Shown here one piece after another: positions 9,218 to 16,040 of a stretch of DNA of 31,837 nt. Location of the stretch: contig JAFLEE010000062.1 in assembly GCA_017302015.1 (NCBI GenBank), positions 1 through 31,837 of the forward strand, written 5' to 3'. A program made the translations under genes and the position numbers. Position 1 is the first letter of the stretch; each line of letters begins with the position of its first letter. This DNA comes from Spirochaetota bacterium. Its GTDB lineage: Bacteria > Spirochaetota > UBA12135 > COTS27 > JAFLEE01. Under the pieces are notes generated by a model, which did no database searches, had not been told where the DNA came from, and saw nothing but the letters and a program-made list of their open reading frames with translations.

Positions 9218-10234
9218 ATGAACCTCCAGGATGCCCGCTACACCCGCTTCGCCATCGCCCGCGAGATGCTCGAGACCGCCGACGTGGTGAAGCGCTTCGA
9301 CGCCAAGGCCGCCAAGCCGTTCCTCAAGCCGATCCAGAAGAAGAAGGGCCTCCTGCTCACCGGCGAGGGCTCGAGCCGCATCTTCCCGGCCAAGCGGGCC
9401 ATGGCGGCCCTCCGCCGCAAGGGCGCCTCGTTCCCGGTGTGGACCGAGGGCGCGACCCAGGCCCTGGAGTACGGGCTCGCCGACCAGGCCGTCATCGCCG
9501 CCAGCAATTCGGGCAAGACGAAAGAATTGGTGCGGCTGCTCAAGAAACTCCAGGCGGGGGGCCACGAGGCCTTCTTCGGCGTCGCCGCCGCGGCCGGAAC
9601 GCCCGTGGTCGACCTGGCCGTCGAGGGACACGTGCTCGCCTGCGGCAAGGAAGACGCCGTGGCCGCCACCAAGAGCGTGGTGGAGCAGGCCCTCTTCATC
9701 GACGCCGTTTGTTCGGGCGTGGCGGGCCTCGCCCCCCTCGACGTGAAGGCCGGGGCGCCGCTGGTGGCCGAAACGCTCTCCCGCGCCCCCGACGCCAAAC
9801 TCGTGGAGCCCCTGGCCAAGGCTTCCAAGCTCTATTTCGCCGGCCGCAACGACGGCGTGGCCGAGGAACTCACCCTCAAGACCAACGAGATCACCCGCAA
9901 GAAATCGGGCTTCCTCGAGGGGACCTACGCGGTGCACGGCATCGAAGAGGTGATGGATCCCGGCGAAGCGGTGATCCTCATCGAGCCCTTCCCCGATGAA
10001 GAGGAAAAGTTCGAGGAGGTGCTGGTGAAGGGCGTGGGCCTCACGGTGGTGGCCGTCTCCTCGCGCCCCACCCGGTTCCCCACCTTCCTCATCCCCGACG
10101 GCGGGCCCTGGCGCGAAGTGCTGGGCCTGTGCGCGGGCTGGAGCCTGCTCTTGGAGATCGGGCTCAGCCTGGGCATCGACCTCGACAAGCCGGTCCGCGC
10201 CCGAAAGGTCGGCAACGAGTACCTGGGGAAATAA
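9218..10234 (+). CDS. double-SIS domain sugar-phosphate isomerase/deaminase-like protein
   Basis: 338 residues with AAGGAAG four bases before the ATG. Two SIS domains are visible. The first has LLLTGEGSS (46-53) and the phosphosugar loop AASNSGKTKE (94-103, compare SQSGET in GlmS). The second begins with LYFAGRNDGVAEELTLKTNE and contains FLEGTYAVHGIEEVM, where GlmS proteins have their GE-HGP segment. The N-terminal glutaminase domain of GlmS is absent, so the protein would be an isomerase/deaminase like AgaS, FrlB or archaeal GlmD, or a MurNAc-6-P etherase relative. With the upstream deacetylase, the simplest reading is de-N-acetylation followed by deamination/isomerisation of the freed amino sugar phosphate. 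Substrate not provable here. Likely co-transcribed with the deacetylase gene. Confidence 0.85.
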   Translation: MNLQDARYTRFAIAREMLETADVVKRFDAKAAKPFLKPIQKKKGLLLTGEGSSRIFPAKRAMAALRRKGASFPVWTEGATQALEYGLADQAVIAASNSGKTKELVRLLKKLQAGGHEAFFGVAAAAGTPVVDLAVEGHVLACGKEDAVAATKSVVEQALFIDAVCSGVAGLAPLDVKAGAPLVAETLSRAPDAKLVEPLAKASKLYFAGRNDGVAEELTLKTNEITRKKSGFLEGTYAVHGIEEVMDPGEAVILIEPFPDEEEKFEEVLVKGVGLTVVAVSSRPTRFPTFLIPDGGPWREVLGLCAGWSLLLEIGLSLGIDLDKPVRARKVGNEYLGK

Positions 10235-10366
10235 GTTCGGACGGTCGCGGTTCATCGGCGAAGGCGGTCCGGAGCTGGACGGGCTGAACTGGGGAAACAC
10301 CCAAGCCGGGTGGATAGGGAGGCGAACCCCGCTGAAAATGTCGGCGAGCGTGGGCCCCTCAAGGGT

Positions 10367-10933
10367 CTAAAGCCTCGGATCGTGGAGCAGGTCTAAGCGG
10401 GCGAGGGCCGCGTGCAGGTGCTCGCGCCCGCGGGTGAGGGCGCGCGAGACCTCTTCGCCCAGGTAATCTTTGAAGGTCCAGGGGAGGCCCTCGTAGCGGC
10501 GCGTCTCCTTGCGGTAGAGGAGTTGCAGGTCGGCCCAGACGCCCGCTTCGAGGTAGACCTTATGGGCCCTCGGCTTGAAGGTCAACAGGAGGAATTGCTC
10601 CATGGCCAAGAAACCGGGGTCGAGATTCACGCGGCGCTCGAGGCCCTTTCCATCCCGCGACCATTTCTTCTCCAGCTCGAAGCCGATTATTTTCGCGCGG
10701 GCGAGGCCTTCCCGCGGGAAGGGGGCCTGGAAGATCACGAGGCGTTTTTCCAATCCCGCGCCCATTTCCGCCTCGTAATAGGGGGTATGGGAGAAGGGAT
10801 AGACGCAAGGGGGCGCCAGGGGTTCGCCATAGGTCGCGGCCAAGCTGCGCGTCGCTTCTTCGAGGAGGGCGCCCTCGTTCGCAAAGATCGAAAAAGTGAG
10901 GAGCCCGGGTTGGGCGGGATGGGGGAGGCTCAC
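10367..10933 (-). CDS. DUF4416 family protein
   Basis: 188 residues. The sequence carries the landmarks of DUF4416: FSIFANEGALLEEA near the N-terminus, PFSHTPYYEAEMGAGLEKRL, RRVNLDPGFLAMEQFLLLTF and the C-terminal GLPWTFKDY. Function of the family is unknown; proteins are small and presumably cytoplasmic. The start is GTG 10933, overlapping the stop of the GNAT gene by four bases (GTGA), so the two are translationally coupled. The gene ends facing the SIS gene, with 132 bases of gene-free convergent DNA between. I see no strong terminator there. Confidence 0.85.
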   Translation of the reverse strand: MSLPHPAQPGLLTFSIFANEGALLEEATRSLAATYGEPLAPPCVYPFSHTPYYEAEMGAGLEKRLVIFQAPFPREGLARAKIIGFELEKKWSRDGKGLERRVNLDPGFLAMEQFLLLTFKPRAHKVYLEAGVWADLQLLYRKETRRYEGLPWTFKDYLGEEVSRALTRGREHLHAALARLDLLHDPRL

Positions 10934-11403
10934 GGGAGGATCCTACTATCCGCGGCGCCCACGGATCCGGGACCTTCGAGCTGCTTCGCCATCGGGAGGT
11001 GCGGGATGCCGAGATCGAGGAAGCCCGCGCCGCAGGGCTGGTAGCCGGCGCGGAGCCAGAAGGCGCGGGCCTCGGCCCTGGCGGCTAGGTGGAGGTGTAA
11101 CCAACCCCGTTCGCGGGCCAGAGCCTCCGCCGACGCGCACAGGCGAAGGCCGATGCCTTCGCCCCGGAACCGGGGATCCACGCAAACCTGGCGAAGCTTC
11201 GCCGAGCGCCCCTGCGCGTCGGGCATCAGGAACAAGGCGCCGATAACGAGGCCATCGCGTTTGGCCACGAAGTGTTCGGCCTCGGCCTCGGCGGCGAGTT
11301 CTTCGGGGGAGAAATCGAGTCCGAGGGGCCGGCGAAGCACCTCGCGGCGGAGGCGGACCGCGGCGAGGTAGTCGAGGCTTCCCCAGGGCGCGCGTTCGAC
11401 CAC
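10930..11403 (-). CDS. GNAT family N-acetyltransferase
   Basis: 157 residues from GTG 11403. The GNAT fold is indicated by LRQVCVDPRFRGEGIGLRLC: a beta-strand followed by the acetyl-CoA pyrophosphate-binding loop of the R/Q-x-x-G-x-G/A type (RFRGEGIG). The later segment EARAFWLRAGYQPCGAGFLD is typical of the fourth motif. It belongs to the subgroup of small stand-alone acetyltransferases; the substrate cannot be predicted. It sits in a three-gene minus-strand operon, 12 bases after the membrane protein gene and overlapping the DUF4416 gene by four bases. Confidence 0.85.
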   Translation of the reverse strand: MVERAPWGSLDYLAAVRLRREVLRRPLGLDFSPEELAAEAEAEHFVAKRDGLVIGALFLMPDAQGRSAKLRQVCVDPRFRGEGIGLRLCASAEALARERGWLHLHLAARAEARAFWLRAGYQPCGAGFLDLGIPHLPMAKQLEGPGSVGAADSRILP

Positions 11404-11415
11404 GAGGGCGGGGGC

Positions 11416-12243
11416 CTATGCCTCGGACTTTCCTTTCGGAGAGCCCAAGTGGCCGAGCAGCAGGGCGACGCCGAGGGCGCTAAGGAAGGCCCAGATGCCG
11501 AAGACGGGGGATTGCCCGGGGAGGGCGGGAAGCCCCATGGTGGCGGCGAGGGGATCGGCGGCCAGGATGGCGCAGCCGGAGATGGCCCCCATGACGAGAA
11601 AGATGGCGGCGAGGAGATAGCCCCAGGCCTTGCGCCGCCAAAGCCAGAGGGCGGCAAGGGCCCCGGTGGGGAGCACCACCGAGAGGTCGAGCATGTGGAC
11701 CATGCTCGAGGAGAGCCCCCGCTCTTCGATGCTCTCGGGCAGCCGGCCGTCGATGATGACCCGGATATTTTCGCTGAGGCCGTAATAGAGGAACACGAGC
11801 ACGCCCACCGCGATGATGACCGAGATGGTGCGCACGGGGGTGGCGGGGGCGAACCGGCGCCTCAAGCCCTTGGGCTTCATCGAGCCCATGAGCGCGATGA
11901 ACGCGAAGAGCGCGAGCGAGAAGGAGGCGATATAGAGGAGGAAGACCTGGTTGGGCCGGCAGCCGGCGACCACGCTGGCGTAGGTGTAGAGGAGGTGGGC
12001 GAGGGCCCCCGCCCAGACGAGGGTGGCCCGCCGGCTGCCGCGCAGCGACCAGGCGATGCTGACCACCAGGAGCGGCACGGCGAGCACCAGGTTGGCGAGG
12101 TCGTTCCCCCGCATCTGGGGCACCAGGGTGGCCGAATCGCGGTAGAGGCCCTTCACCAAGAGGCCGGCGAGGCTGGCGGCGGTCACCGTGAGGCCCAGGA
12201 AGAACGAGAGGACGGCGGCGGTTCGCAGGCGTTTTCGCTTCAT
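11416..12243 (-). CDS. polytopic membrane protein, family unknown
   Basis: 275 residues from ATG 12243. Hydrophobic stretches suggest about seven to eight membrane helices, for example LSFFLGLTVTAASLAGLLV, LANLVLAVPLLVVSIAW, ATLVWAGALAHLLYTYA, FLLYIASFSLALFAFIAL, ISVIIAVGVLVFLYYGL and YLLAAIFLVMGAISGCAIL. Between helices there is the loop SENIRVIIDGRLPESIEERG. The pattern resembles uncharacterised multi-helix proteins found in many genomes. I do not recognise catalytic or transport motifs. It is the first gene of the membrane protein-GNAT-DUF4416 operon and is divergent from terC, with only 35 bases between the start codons. Confidence 0.75.
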   Translation of the reverse strand: MKRKRLRTAAVLSFFLGLTVTAASLAGLLVKGLYRDSATLVPQMRGNDLANLVLAVPLLVVSIAWSLRGSRRATLVWAGALAHLLYTYASVVAGCRPNQVFLLYIASFSLALFAFIALMGSMKPKGLRRRFAPATPVRTISVIIAVGVLVFLYYGLSENIRVIIDGRLPESIEERGLSSSMVHMLDLSVVLPTGALAALWLWRRKAWGYLLAAIFLVMGAISGCAILAADPLAATMGLPALPGQSPVFGIWAFLSALGVALLLGHLGSPKGKSEA

Positions 12244-12267
12244 AGGCAGATCTTACAACCCCCATGG

Positions 12268-12273
12268 GAAAAT
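12268..12273 (+). promoter_or_regulatory. -10-like GAAAAT immediately before the terC start
   Basis: GAAAAT is separated by only five bases (agtcc) from the ATG at 12279. No Shine-Dalgarno site is present. This spacing would place the transcription start at or next to the ATG (leaderless). No -35 was identified. Confidence 0.4.
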
Positions 12274-12278
12274 AGTCC

Positions 12279-13232
12279 ATGGACCAACCCTGGCTGATCT
12301 TCATCGTCTTCGCCTCGGCCCTTTTCGCCCTGGACCTGGCTCTCACCGCCCGCCGGACCGGCCCCATGGGCTTCCGCACCAGTTTCCGGCTGACTGGGTT
12401 CTGGGTCGCCATGGCCCTCCTCTTCAACGCCTACGTGTTCTGGCATTATGCCAGCCTCCACGGGCTCGACCCGGCCCAATTCCCCGCCACCGGCCTCGAC
12501 AAGGCGGTGGAGTTCCTCACGGGCTACCTGGTGGAGCAATCCCTCTCCATCGACAACCTCTTCGTGTTCCTGGCGATCTTCGGCTTCATGCGCCTGACCC
12601 CGGACCAGCAGCCCACCGCGCTGAAATGGGGCATCTTCGGCGCCATCCTCCTGCGCATCCTGTTCGTGCTGGCGGGGGTGGCCCTCATCCAGCGGTTCCA
12701 CTGGATCATCTACGTGTTCGGGGCCATCATCCTCTGGGCCGCCTGGAAACTCGCCTTCGGGGGCGACGAGAACGTCCACCCCGAGAAGAACATCCTCTAC
12801 CGCCTCGCCTCCCGGTTCATGCCCATCGACGCGGGCTACGCGGGGCGCGCGTTCTTCCACCGCAAGGGGGGCCGGCTCCACATGACCCCGCTCTTCCTCA
12901 CGGTGCTCCTCATCCTCTCCACCGACATCGTCTTCGCGGTCGACAGCATCCCCGCGATCCTCGCCATCACCCAGGACCGCTTCATCGTCATCAGCTCCAA
13001 CGTGTTCGCGGTGCTGGGGCTCCAGGCGATGTTCTTCGCCTTCTCGAAGATGGCGTCCTATTTCCACTACCTCAAGCACGGCGTGGCGCTGGTGCTCGCC
13101 TTCATCGGGGTGAAGATGCTCACGGCCGACTTCTTCCACATCCCGCCCATGGTCTCCCTCGGCGTGGTGGTGGGGATCATCGCCGCGGCCGTCGCGTTCT
13201 CGGCGTGGAAGCGCCCCGCGAAAAGCCCCTAG
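12279..13232 (+). CDS. TerC/Alx family integral membrane protein
   Basis: 317 residues, typical for TerC/Alx proteins. About nine hydrophobic segments. Family hallmarks are VEFLTGYLVEQSLSIDNLFVF (with the conserved acidic Glu and Asp in the membrane), HWIIYVFGAIIL, and LSTDIVFAVDSIPAILAIT followed by SSNVFAVLGLQAMFF. Characterised relatives (Alx, MeeF, TerC-type) export Mn2+ or other metals and help metallate exported proteins; some are linked to tellurite resistance or alkaline pH response. Inference here: inner-membrane metal exporter. The 35-base divergent spacer leaves no room for the long pH/Mn riboswitch leader known upstream of E. coli alx, and the -10-like box abuts the start codon. 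Confidence 0.92.
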   Translation: MDQPWLIFIVFASALFALDLALTARRTGPMGFRTSFRLTGFWVAMALLFNAYVFWHYASLHGLDPAQFPATGLDKAVEFLTGYLVEQSLSIDNLFVFLAIFGFMRLTPDQQPTALKWGIFGAILLRILFVLAGVALIQRFHWIIYVFGAIILWAAWKLAFGGDENVHPEKNILYRLASRFMPIDAGYAGRAFFHRKGGRLHMTPLFLTVLLILSTDIVFAVDSIPAILAITQDRFIVISSNVFAVLGLQAMFFAFSKMASYFHYLKHGVALVLAFIGVKMLTADFFHIPPMVSLGVVVGIIAAAVAFSAWKRPAKSP

Positions 13233-13250
13233 GGGCCGGTCGGGGGGCCC

Positions 13251-13272
13251 GTCGGGTTTTAGAAACCCTGAC
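13251..13272. terminator. hairpin downstream of terC
   Basis: GTCGGGTTT pairs with AAACCCTGAC around a three-base loop (one bulged base), starting 19 bases after the terC stop. No T-run follows, so it may be an imperfect terminator or mRNA-end stabiliser. Confidence 0.35.
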
Positions 13273-13294
13273 TTCGCCGGGGCATGCCCTCCCC

Positions 13295-13401
13295 GCGGCA
13301 GGTGGGAATCCCTTTCGTCGCGCCGCAGCGCCAGTCATTTGGCCCGGGTGCGGATTTATGGGTGGCGCTGATGCGCTCCTCCAGGGACTCCCACCTGCCG
13401 C
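13295..13401. ncRNA. nested stem-loop element, candidate structured RNA or palindromic repeat
   Basis: The outer arms are 19 bases long: 13295-13313 (GCGGCAGGTGGGAATCCCT) and 13383-13401 (AGGGACTCCCACCTGCCGC). They are complementary at 18 of 19 positions; the odd pair is A-C on the plus RNA but a G-U wobble on the minus RNA. Inside are two unpaired stretches of exactly 12 bases each (13314-13325 and 13371-13382), then a perfect eight-base stem CAGCGCCA/TGGCGCTG (13326-13333 and 13363-13370) with a 29-base apical loop. A terminator-like hairpin lies 34 bases downstream on the plus strand. It is not recognised as tRNA, SRP RNA, tmRNA or RNase P. It might be a small RNA (the layout recalls 6S RNA but is short for it) or an interspersed palindrome. 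No second copy was seen in this window. Confidence 0.4.
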
Positions 13402-13434
13402 TTCGGGAAAGGCCACCACCGTCGACGGCCAGGT

Positions 13435-13451
13435 AAAAGGCTTCGCCTTTT
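13435..13451 (+). terminator. terminator-like hairpin AAAAGGC-TTC-GCCTTTT
   Basis: Perfect seven-base stem with a three-base loop. The A-run and T-run are built into the stem, so it could work in either direction. On the plus strand it would end a transcript through the nested stem-loop just upstream, or terC readthrough. The stretch 13452-13665 beyond it holds no gene I can support. Confidence 0.45.
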
Positions 13452-13665
13452 GAAGGGGGTATGGGAGAAACGATCAGCCCGGTTGGGGATTGCGTCGCGC
13501 TTGCTTAAGGCCGAAGCGGTCGACAAGGCGTCGCTCGCCGACGCTTAAGCATCCCGAGGAAATCGCGCTTGGGGAAACTCGGATGGAGAAGTTGGAGGGA
13601 ACCAAGCCCGTGATCGAGGAACAGCCAGGCAGGCGGACGGCGGCGGGGGCCGGGGGGCGCCGGCC

Positions 13666-14514
13666 CTACTTGATCGGGGGTTTCTGCTTGTTGCCGACGA
13701 GTTTTTTCCACTCGGTGGTGGCGACCTCGTAGTCGCCGGGCTGGAGCGAGGTGAGGAACTCGCCGTTGAAATGCTCGGTCATGTAGGTCAGCTGCAGGTT
13801 GGCTTCGCGCTCGCCGAAGAAGACCATGGCGGCGTTGACTTGGATATCGTGGCGGTAGTCGACGGCGTTGTTCCCCTGGAAGGTGTGGCGGAAATGCTGG
13901 CGCACGATACGGGTGAGCTTGTCGTAGCGGAGATCTTCGATCAGTTCGGGGAGCCCGTACTGGCTGCGGAGTTCCTGCCCGACCCAGGCGGCGAACCCGT
14001 TCTGCAGGTAGCGCCAATCGCCGACGACCTCGCCGCCGCGGAAGGTCAGCACCACGGCGAAGAGCTGGTAGGCGTTGGTCTTGGGGTCGAGTTTGAGCCC
14101 GGCGGGATTATTGTAGAAGAGGTACTGGTGGTCCCAGTCGCGGAACTCGTTGGAGGTGCGCCCGGCGGGGACCGTGATCTGCATGAAGTCGCGGGCGTCG
14201 CGGGAGGTGAGGTGGAGCACCCGGCGTTCGGTGCGCTTCATGAGCTCGGGGATATTCGTGGAGAAGCTCAAGGGGATGAATTGGCGGGTCTTGCTCTCGA
14301 CGGCGAGGAGCTCCTGGGTGAAATACGGGACTTGGCAGAGCTCGGCGTAGCTCTCCTGCACGTCGGCGGCCGAAAAGCCGTTGCTGGCGAGGATCTCCTT
14401 CACCTGGGCCGGGGCCATATAGAAGCGGAATTGCTTGAACCCGGGGATGAACGCCGGGAAGGCGTTCAGGGAAAGGAGGACGATGAGGAAGGCGGATATT
14501 TTGGGGAGGCGCAT
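13666..14514 (-). CDS. secreted protein of unknown function
   Basis: 282 residues from ATG 14514. A TTG two codons upstream is also possible, but it lies on the -10-like box. The N-terminus (MRLPKISAFLIVLLSLNAFPAF) is a signal peptide or membrane anchor. The mature part has no motif I recognise. It contains YLFYNNPAGLKLDPKTNAYQ, ELMKRTERRVLHLTSRDARD and VRQHFRHTFQGNNAVDYRHD, an alpha/beta-looking protein of moderate charge. There is no Shine-Dalgarno sequence. A promoter-like TTGTCA-17-TAAATT ends five bases before the ATG, so the mRNA may be leaderless. It is divergent from hisE, and the two promoters share -35 bases. It is unlikely to be part of histidine synthesis. Confidence 0.75.
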   Translation of the reverse strand: MRLPKISAFLIVLLSLNAFPAFIPGFKQFRFYMAPAQVKEILASNGFSAADVQESYAELCQVPYFTQELLAVESKTRQFIPLSFSTNIPELMKRTERRVLHLTSRDARDFMQITVPAGRTSNEFRDWDHQYLFYNNPAGLKLDPKTNAYQLFAVVLTFRGGEVVGDWRYLQNGFAAWVGQELRSQYGLPELIEDLRYDKLTRIVRQHFRHTFQGNNAVDYRHDIQVNAAMVFFGEREANLQLTYMTEHFNGEFLTSLQPGDYEVATTEWKKLVGNKQKPPIK

Positions 14515-14519
14515 ATCCA

Positions 14520-14548
14520 AATTTAAGATGGGGCGCGTTTTTTGACAA
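14520..14548 (-). promoter_or_regulatory. promoter of the secreted-protein gene, -10 next to start codon
   Basis: On the minus strand: -35 TTGTCA at 14548-14543, 17-base spacer, -10 TAAATT at 14525-14520, then five bases to ATG 14514. The -35 overlaps the -35 of the hisE promoter on the other strand. Confidence 0.5.
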
Positions 14549-14571
14549 TTTCCGCCTCCAAAATGGATAAT
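14542..14571 (+). promoter_or_regulatory. hisE promoter, predicted leaderless
   Basis: -35 TTGACA at 14542-14547 (perfect), 18-base spacer, -10 GATAAT at 14566-14571 (5 of 6). The ATG of hisE begins eight bases after the -10, so transcription should start at or within about two bases of it. No Shine-Dalgarno site is present. Confidence 0.7.
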
Positions 14572-14579
14572 GACACCCC

Positions 14580-14921
14580 ATGGACGCGGATATCCTCGAT
14601 CGCCTCGATGCGATCATCCTTTCCCGGCGGGGGTCCGACCCGGGGGCCTCCTACGTGGCCTCGCTTTTGGCCAAGGGCCCGTCCAAAATTCGGGCGAAAC
14701 TCGTGGAGGAGGCCGCGGAGGTCTTCGAAGCCGCGGCGGAGGGGGGCCCCGAGGGGGCCCGCCACCTGGTCGGGGAGGCCGCCGACCTCCTTTTCCACCT
14801 CCAGGTGCTCCTCGCCTCCCGCGGGCTGACGATGAACGATGTTCGGCGCGAGCTGGAAAAACGGGAAGGCGTGGGCGGCCACGATGAGAAGGCCCGCCGA
14901 AGCGCTCCCCCCGCCCCCTAA
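14580..14921 (+). CDS. hisE: phosphoribosyl-ATP pyrophosphatase HisE
   Basis: 113 residues. This is the second step of histidine biosynthesis, hydrolysing phosphoribosyl-ATP to phosphoribosyl-AMP and pyrophosphate in the cytoplasm. The all-alpha MazG-like fold is recognisable: SYVASLLAKGPSKIRAKLVE, then EEAAEVFEAA with the metal-binding acidic residues, then VGEAADLLFHLQVLLASRGL, as in typical HisE proteins. It is not fused to HisI. The last about 15 residues (Glu/Lys/Arg then Pro/Ala) extend past the usual end. hisG follows after 16 bases, so the operon carries steps two and one of the pathway together. No other his genes are in the window. Confidence 0.93.
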   Translation: MDADILDRLDAIILSRRGSDPGASYVASLLAKGPSKIRAKLVEEAAEVFEAAAEGGPEGARHLVGEAADLLFHLQVLLASRGLTMNDVRRELEKREGVGGHDEKARRSAPPAP

Positions 14922-14937
14922 GGACCCCGGAACCCCC

Positions 14938-15810
14938 ATGAAAAAAGTCTTCCAAGATCCGTCCCGCATCCGCATGGCCCTGCCCAATAAGGGGCGCCTG
15001 CGCGAGCCGGCGATCACGCTGCTCACCCGGGCCGGCTACGTCTTCCGGGCAAAAGACCGCTCCCTGTACGCCACCTGCGCCAACGACCAGATCACCTTCA
15101 TCTTCGTGCGCACCGAGGACATCCCCGTGCTCGTGGGCAGCGGGGTCATCGACCTGGGCATCACCGGGGAAGACCTAGTGGAGGAGCGCGAGGCCGTGGT
15201 GCGCACCGTGCTCCCCCTCGGGTTCGGCCGCTGCCGCCTGTGCGTGGCCGTGGACGAGGGCTCCGCCTACCATTCCCCCGCCGACCTCTCGGGCAAAGTG
15301 ATCGCCACCTCCTTCCCCAAGATCGCCGCCGCCTTCTTCCGTAAGCACGGCGCCGAGGTGCGCCTCGTGGAGATGAACGGGAGCGTCGAGGTCATGACGG
15401 GCCTGGGCCTGGCCGAGGGCATCGTCGACCTCGTGGAGACCGGCGATAGCCTCAAAGACAACGGCCTGCGCATCCTCTCCGAGATCGGGAGCTACCAGAC
15501 CTCGCTCATCGCCCACCCGGGGAAGGCCGACGATCCCCGCATCGCGCGGGTGCGCCGCCGCGTCGAGGGCATCCTCATTGCCGAGAAGTACAGCCTGCTG
15601 GAATACAATATCCCGCGGGAGAAACTCGGCGACGCCGAGAAGATCACCCCGGGCTATAGTTCCCCCACCATCTCCGACCTCGAGGACCGCGCCTGGGTGG
15701 CCGTGAAGGTGATGGTCGAGAAGAACCGGGTGGCCGCGGTCTGCGATTCCCTCGAGGCCATCGGCGCCCGGGCGATCCTCGAGACGGCGATCCAGAATTG
15801 CCGCCTGTAG
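14938..15810 (+). CDS. hisG: ATP phosphoribosyltransferase HisG, long form
   Basis: 290 residues from ATG 14938. AAGGA at 14920-14924 overlaps the hisE stop and can serve as Shine-Dalgarno, though at 13 bases. It catalyses the first committed step, ATP plus PRPP to phosphoribosyl-ATP. The catalytic core is clear: RMALPNKGRLREPAITLLTR, then DIPVLVGSGVIDLGITGEDL, and the PRPP-binding loop region GLAEGIVDLVETGDSLKDNGL. The final about 75 residues (KITPGYSSPTISDLEDRAWV, then VMVEKNRVAAVCDSLEAIGA) are the ACT-like regulatory domain of the long HisG form, which is feedback-inhibited by histidine and needs no HisZ. No attenuator-like His-rich leader is present; the upstream operon start appears leaderless. 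Confidence 0.95.
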   Translation: MKKVFQDPSRIRMALPNKGRLREPAITLLTRAGYVFRAKDRSLYATCANDQITFIFVRTEDIPVLVGSGVIDLGITGEDLVEEREAVVRTVLPLGFGRCRLCVAVDEGSAYHSPADLSGKVIATSFPKIAAAFFRKHGAEVRLVEMNGSVEVMTGLGLAEGIVDLVETGDSLKDNGLRILSEIGSYQTSLIAHPGKADDPRIARVRRRVEGILIAEKYSLLEYNIPREKLGDAEKITPGYSSPTISDLEDRAWVAVKVMVEKNRVAAVCDSLEAIGARAILETAIQNCRL

Positions 15811-15853
15811 CGTTCGCCGGATCAACCCCGGCCTTTTCCTGATCGTCCGCCGC

Positions 15854-15931
15854 GGAGGGGTTCTGCGCTTGGACCGCCGCTTCGCCCTCCTGGCGCGCGC
15901 GACGGATACGCACCAAGCTCCGAACCCCTCC
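15854..15931. repeat. long imperfect inverted repeat between hisG and degP
   Basis: Left arm 15854-15872 (GGAGGGGTTC, three unpaired bases, GCTTGG) pairs with right arm 15913-15931 (CCAAGC, three unpaired, GAACCCCTCC), with 40 bases between. The region holds no gene. It could be a structured mRNA end of hisG or a palindromic element. Confidence 0.4.
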
Positions 15932-15954
15932 ACGGCTTCCTCTTGCGAAAAGGC

Positions 15955-15976
15955 TTACCCCCACTCTTGGGGGTAA
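15955..15976 (-). terminator. hairpin terminator between convergent hisG and degP
   Basis: TTACCCCCA (15955-15963), loop CTCT, TGGGGGTAA (15968-15976): a perfect nine-base stem. On the minus strand the stem is followed by GCCTTTTCGC, a short T-run, so it suits the end of the degP transcript about 65 bases after its stop. On the plus strand it is followed by AAAAGG. Confidence 0.55.
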
Positions 15977-16040
15977 AAAGGTTCGTTTAGGAATAATTTC
16001 GACGCGCCCCCCAACATGCAATTGAAGAAATCGGACGGGA

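Noticed and set aside
8282-10300. Long minus-strand frame opposite the LmbE and SIS genes
   Set aside because: His/Gly/Glu-rich antisense translation with no motifs; plus-strand proteins are recognisable.
12244-12278. alx-type pH/Mn riboswitch upstream of terC
   Set aside because: Only 35 bases separate the divergent starts, far too short for that leader.
13490-13732. 80-codon plus-strand frame in the gap after terC
   Set aside because: No ribosome site, basic low-complexity start, and it runs into the antisense of the secreted-protein gene.
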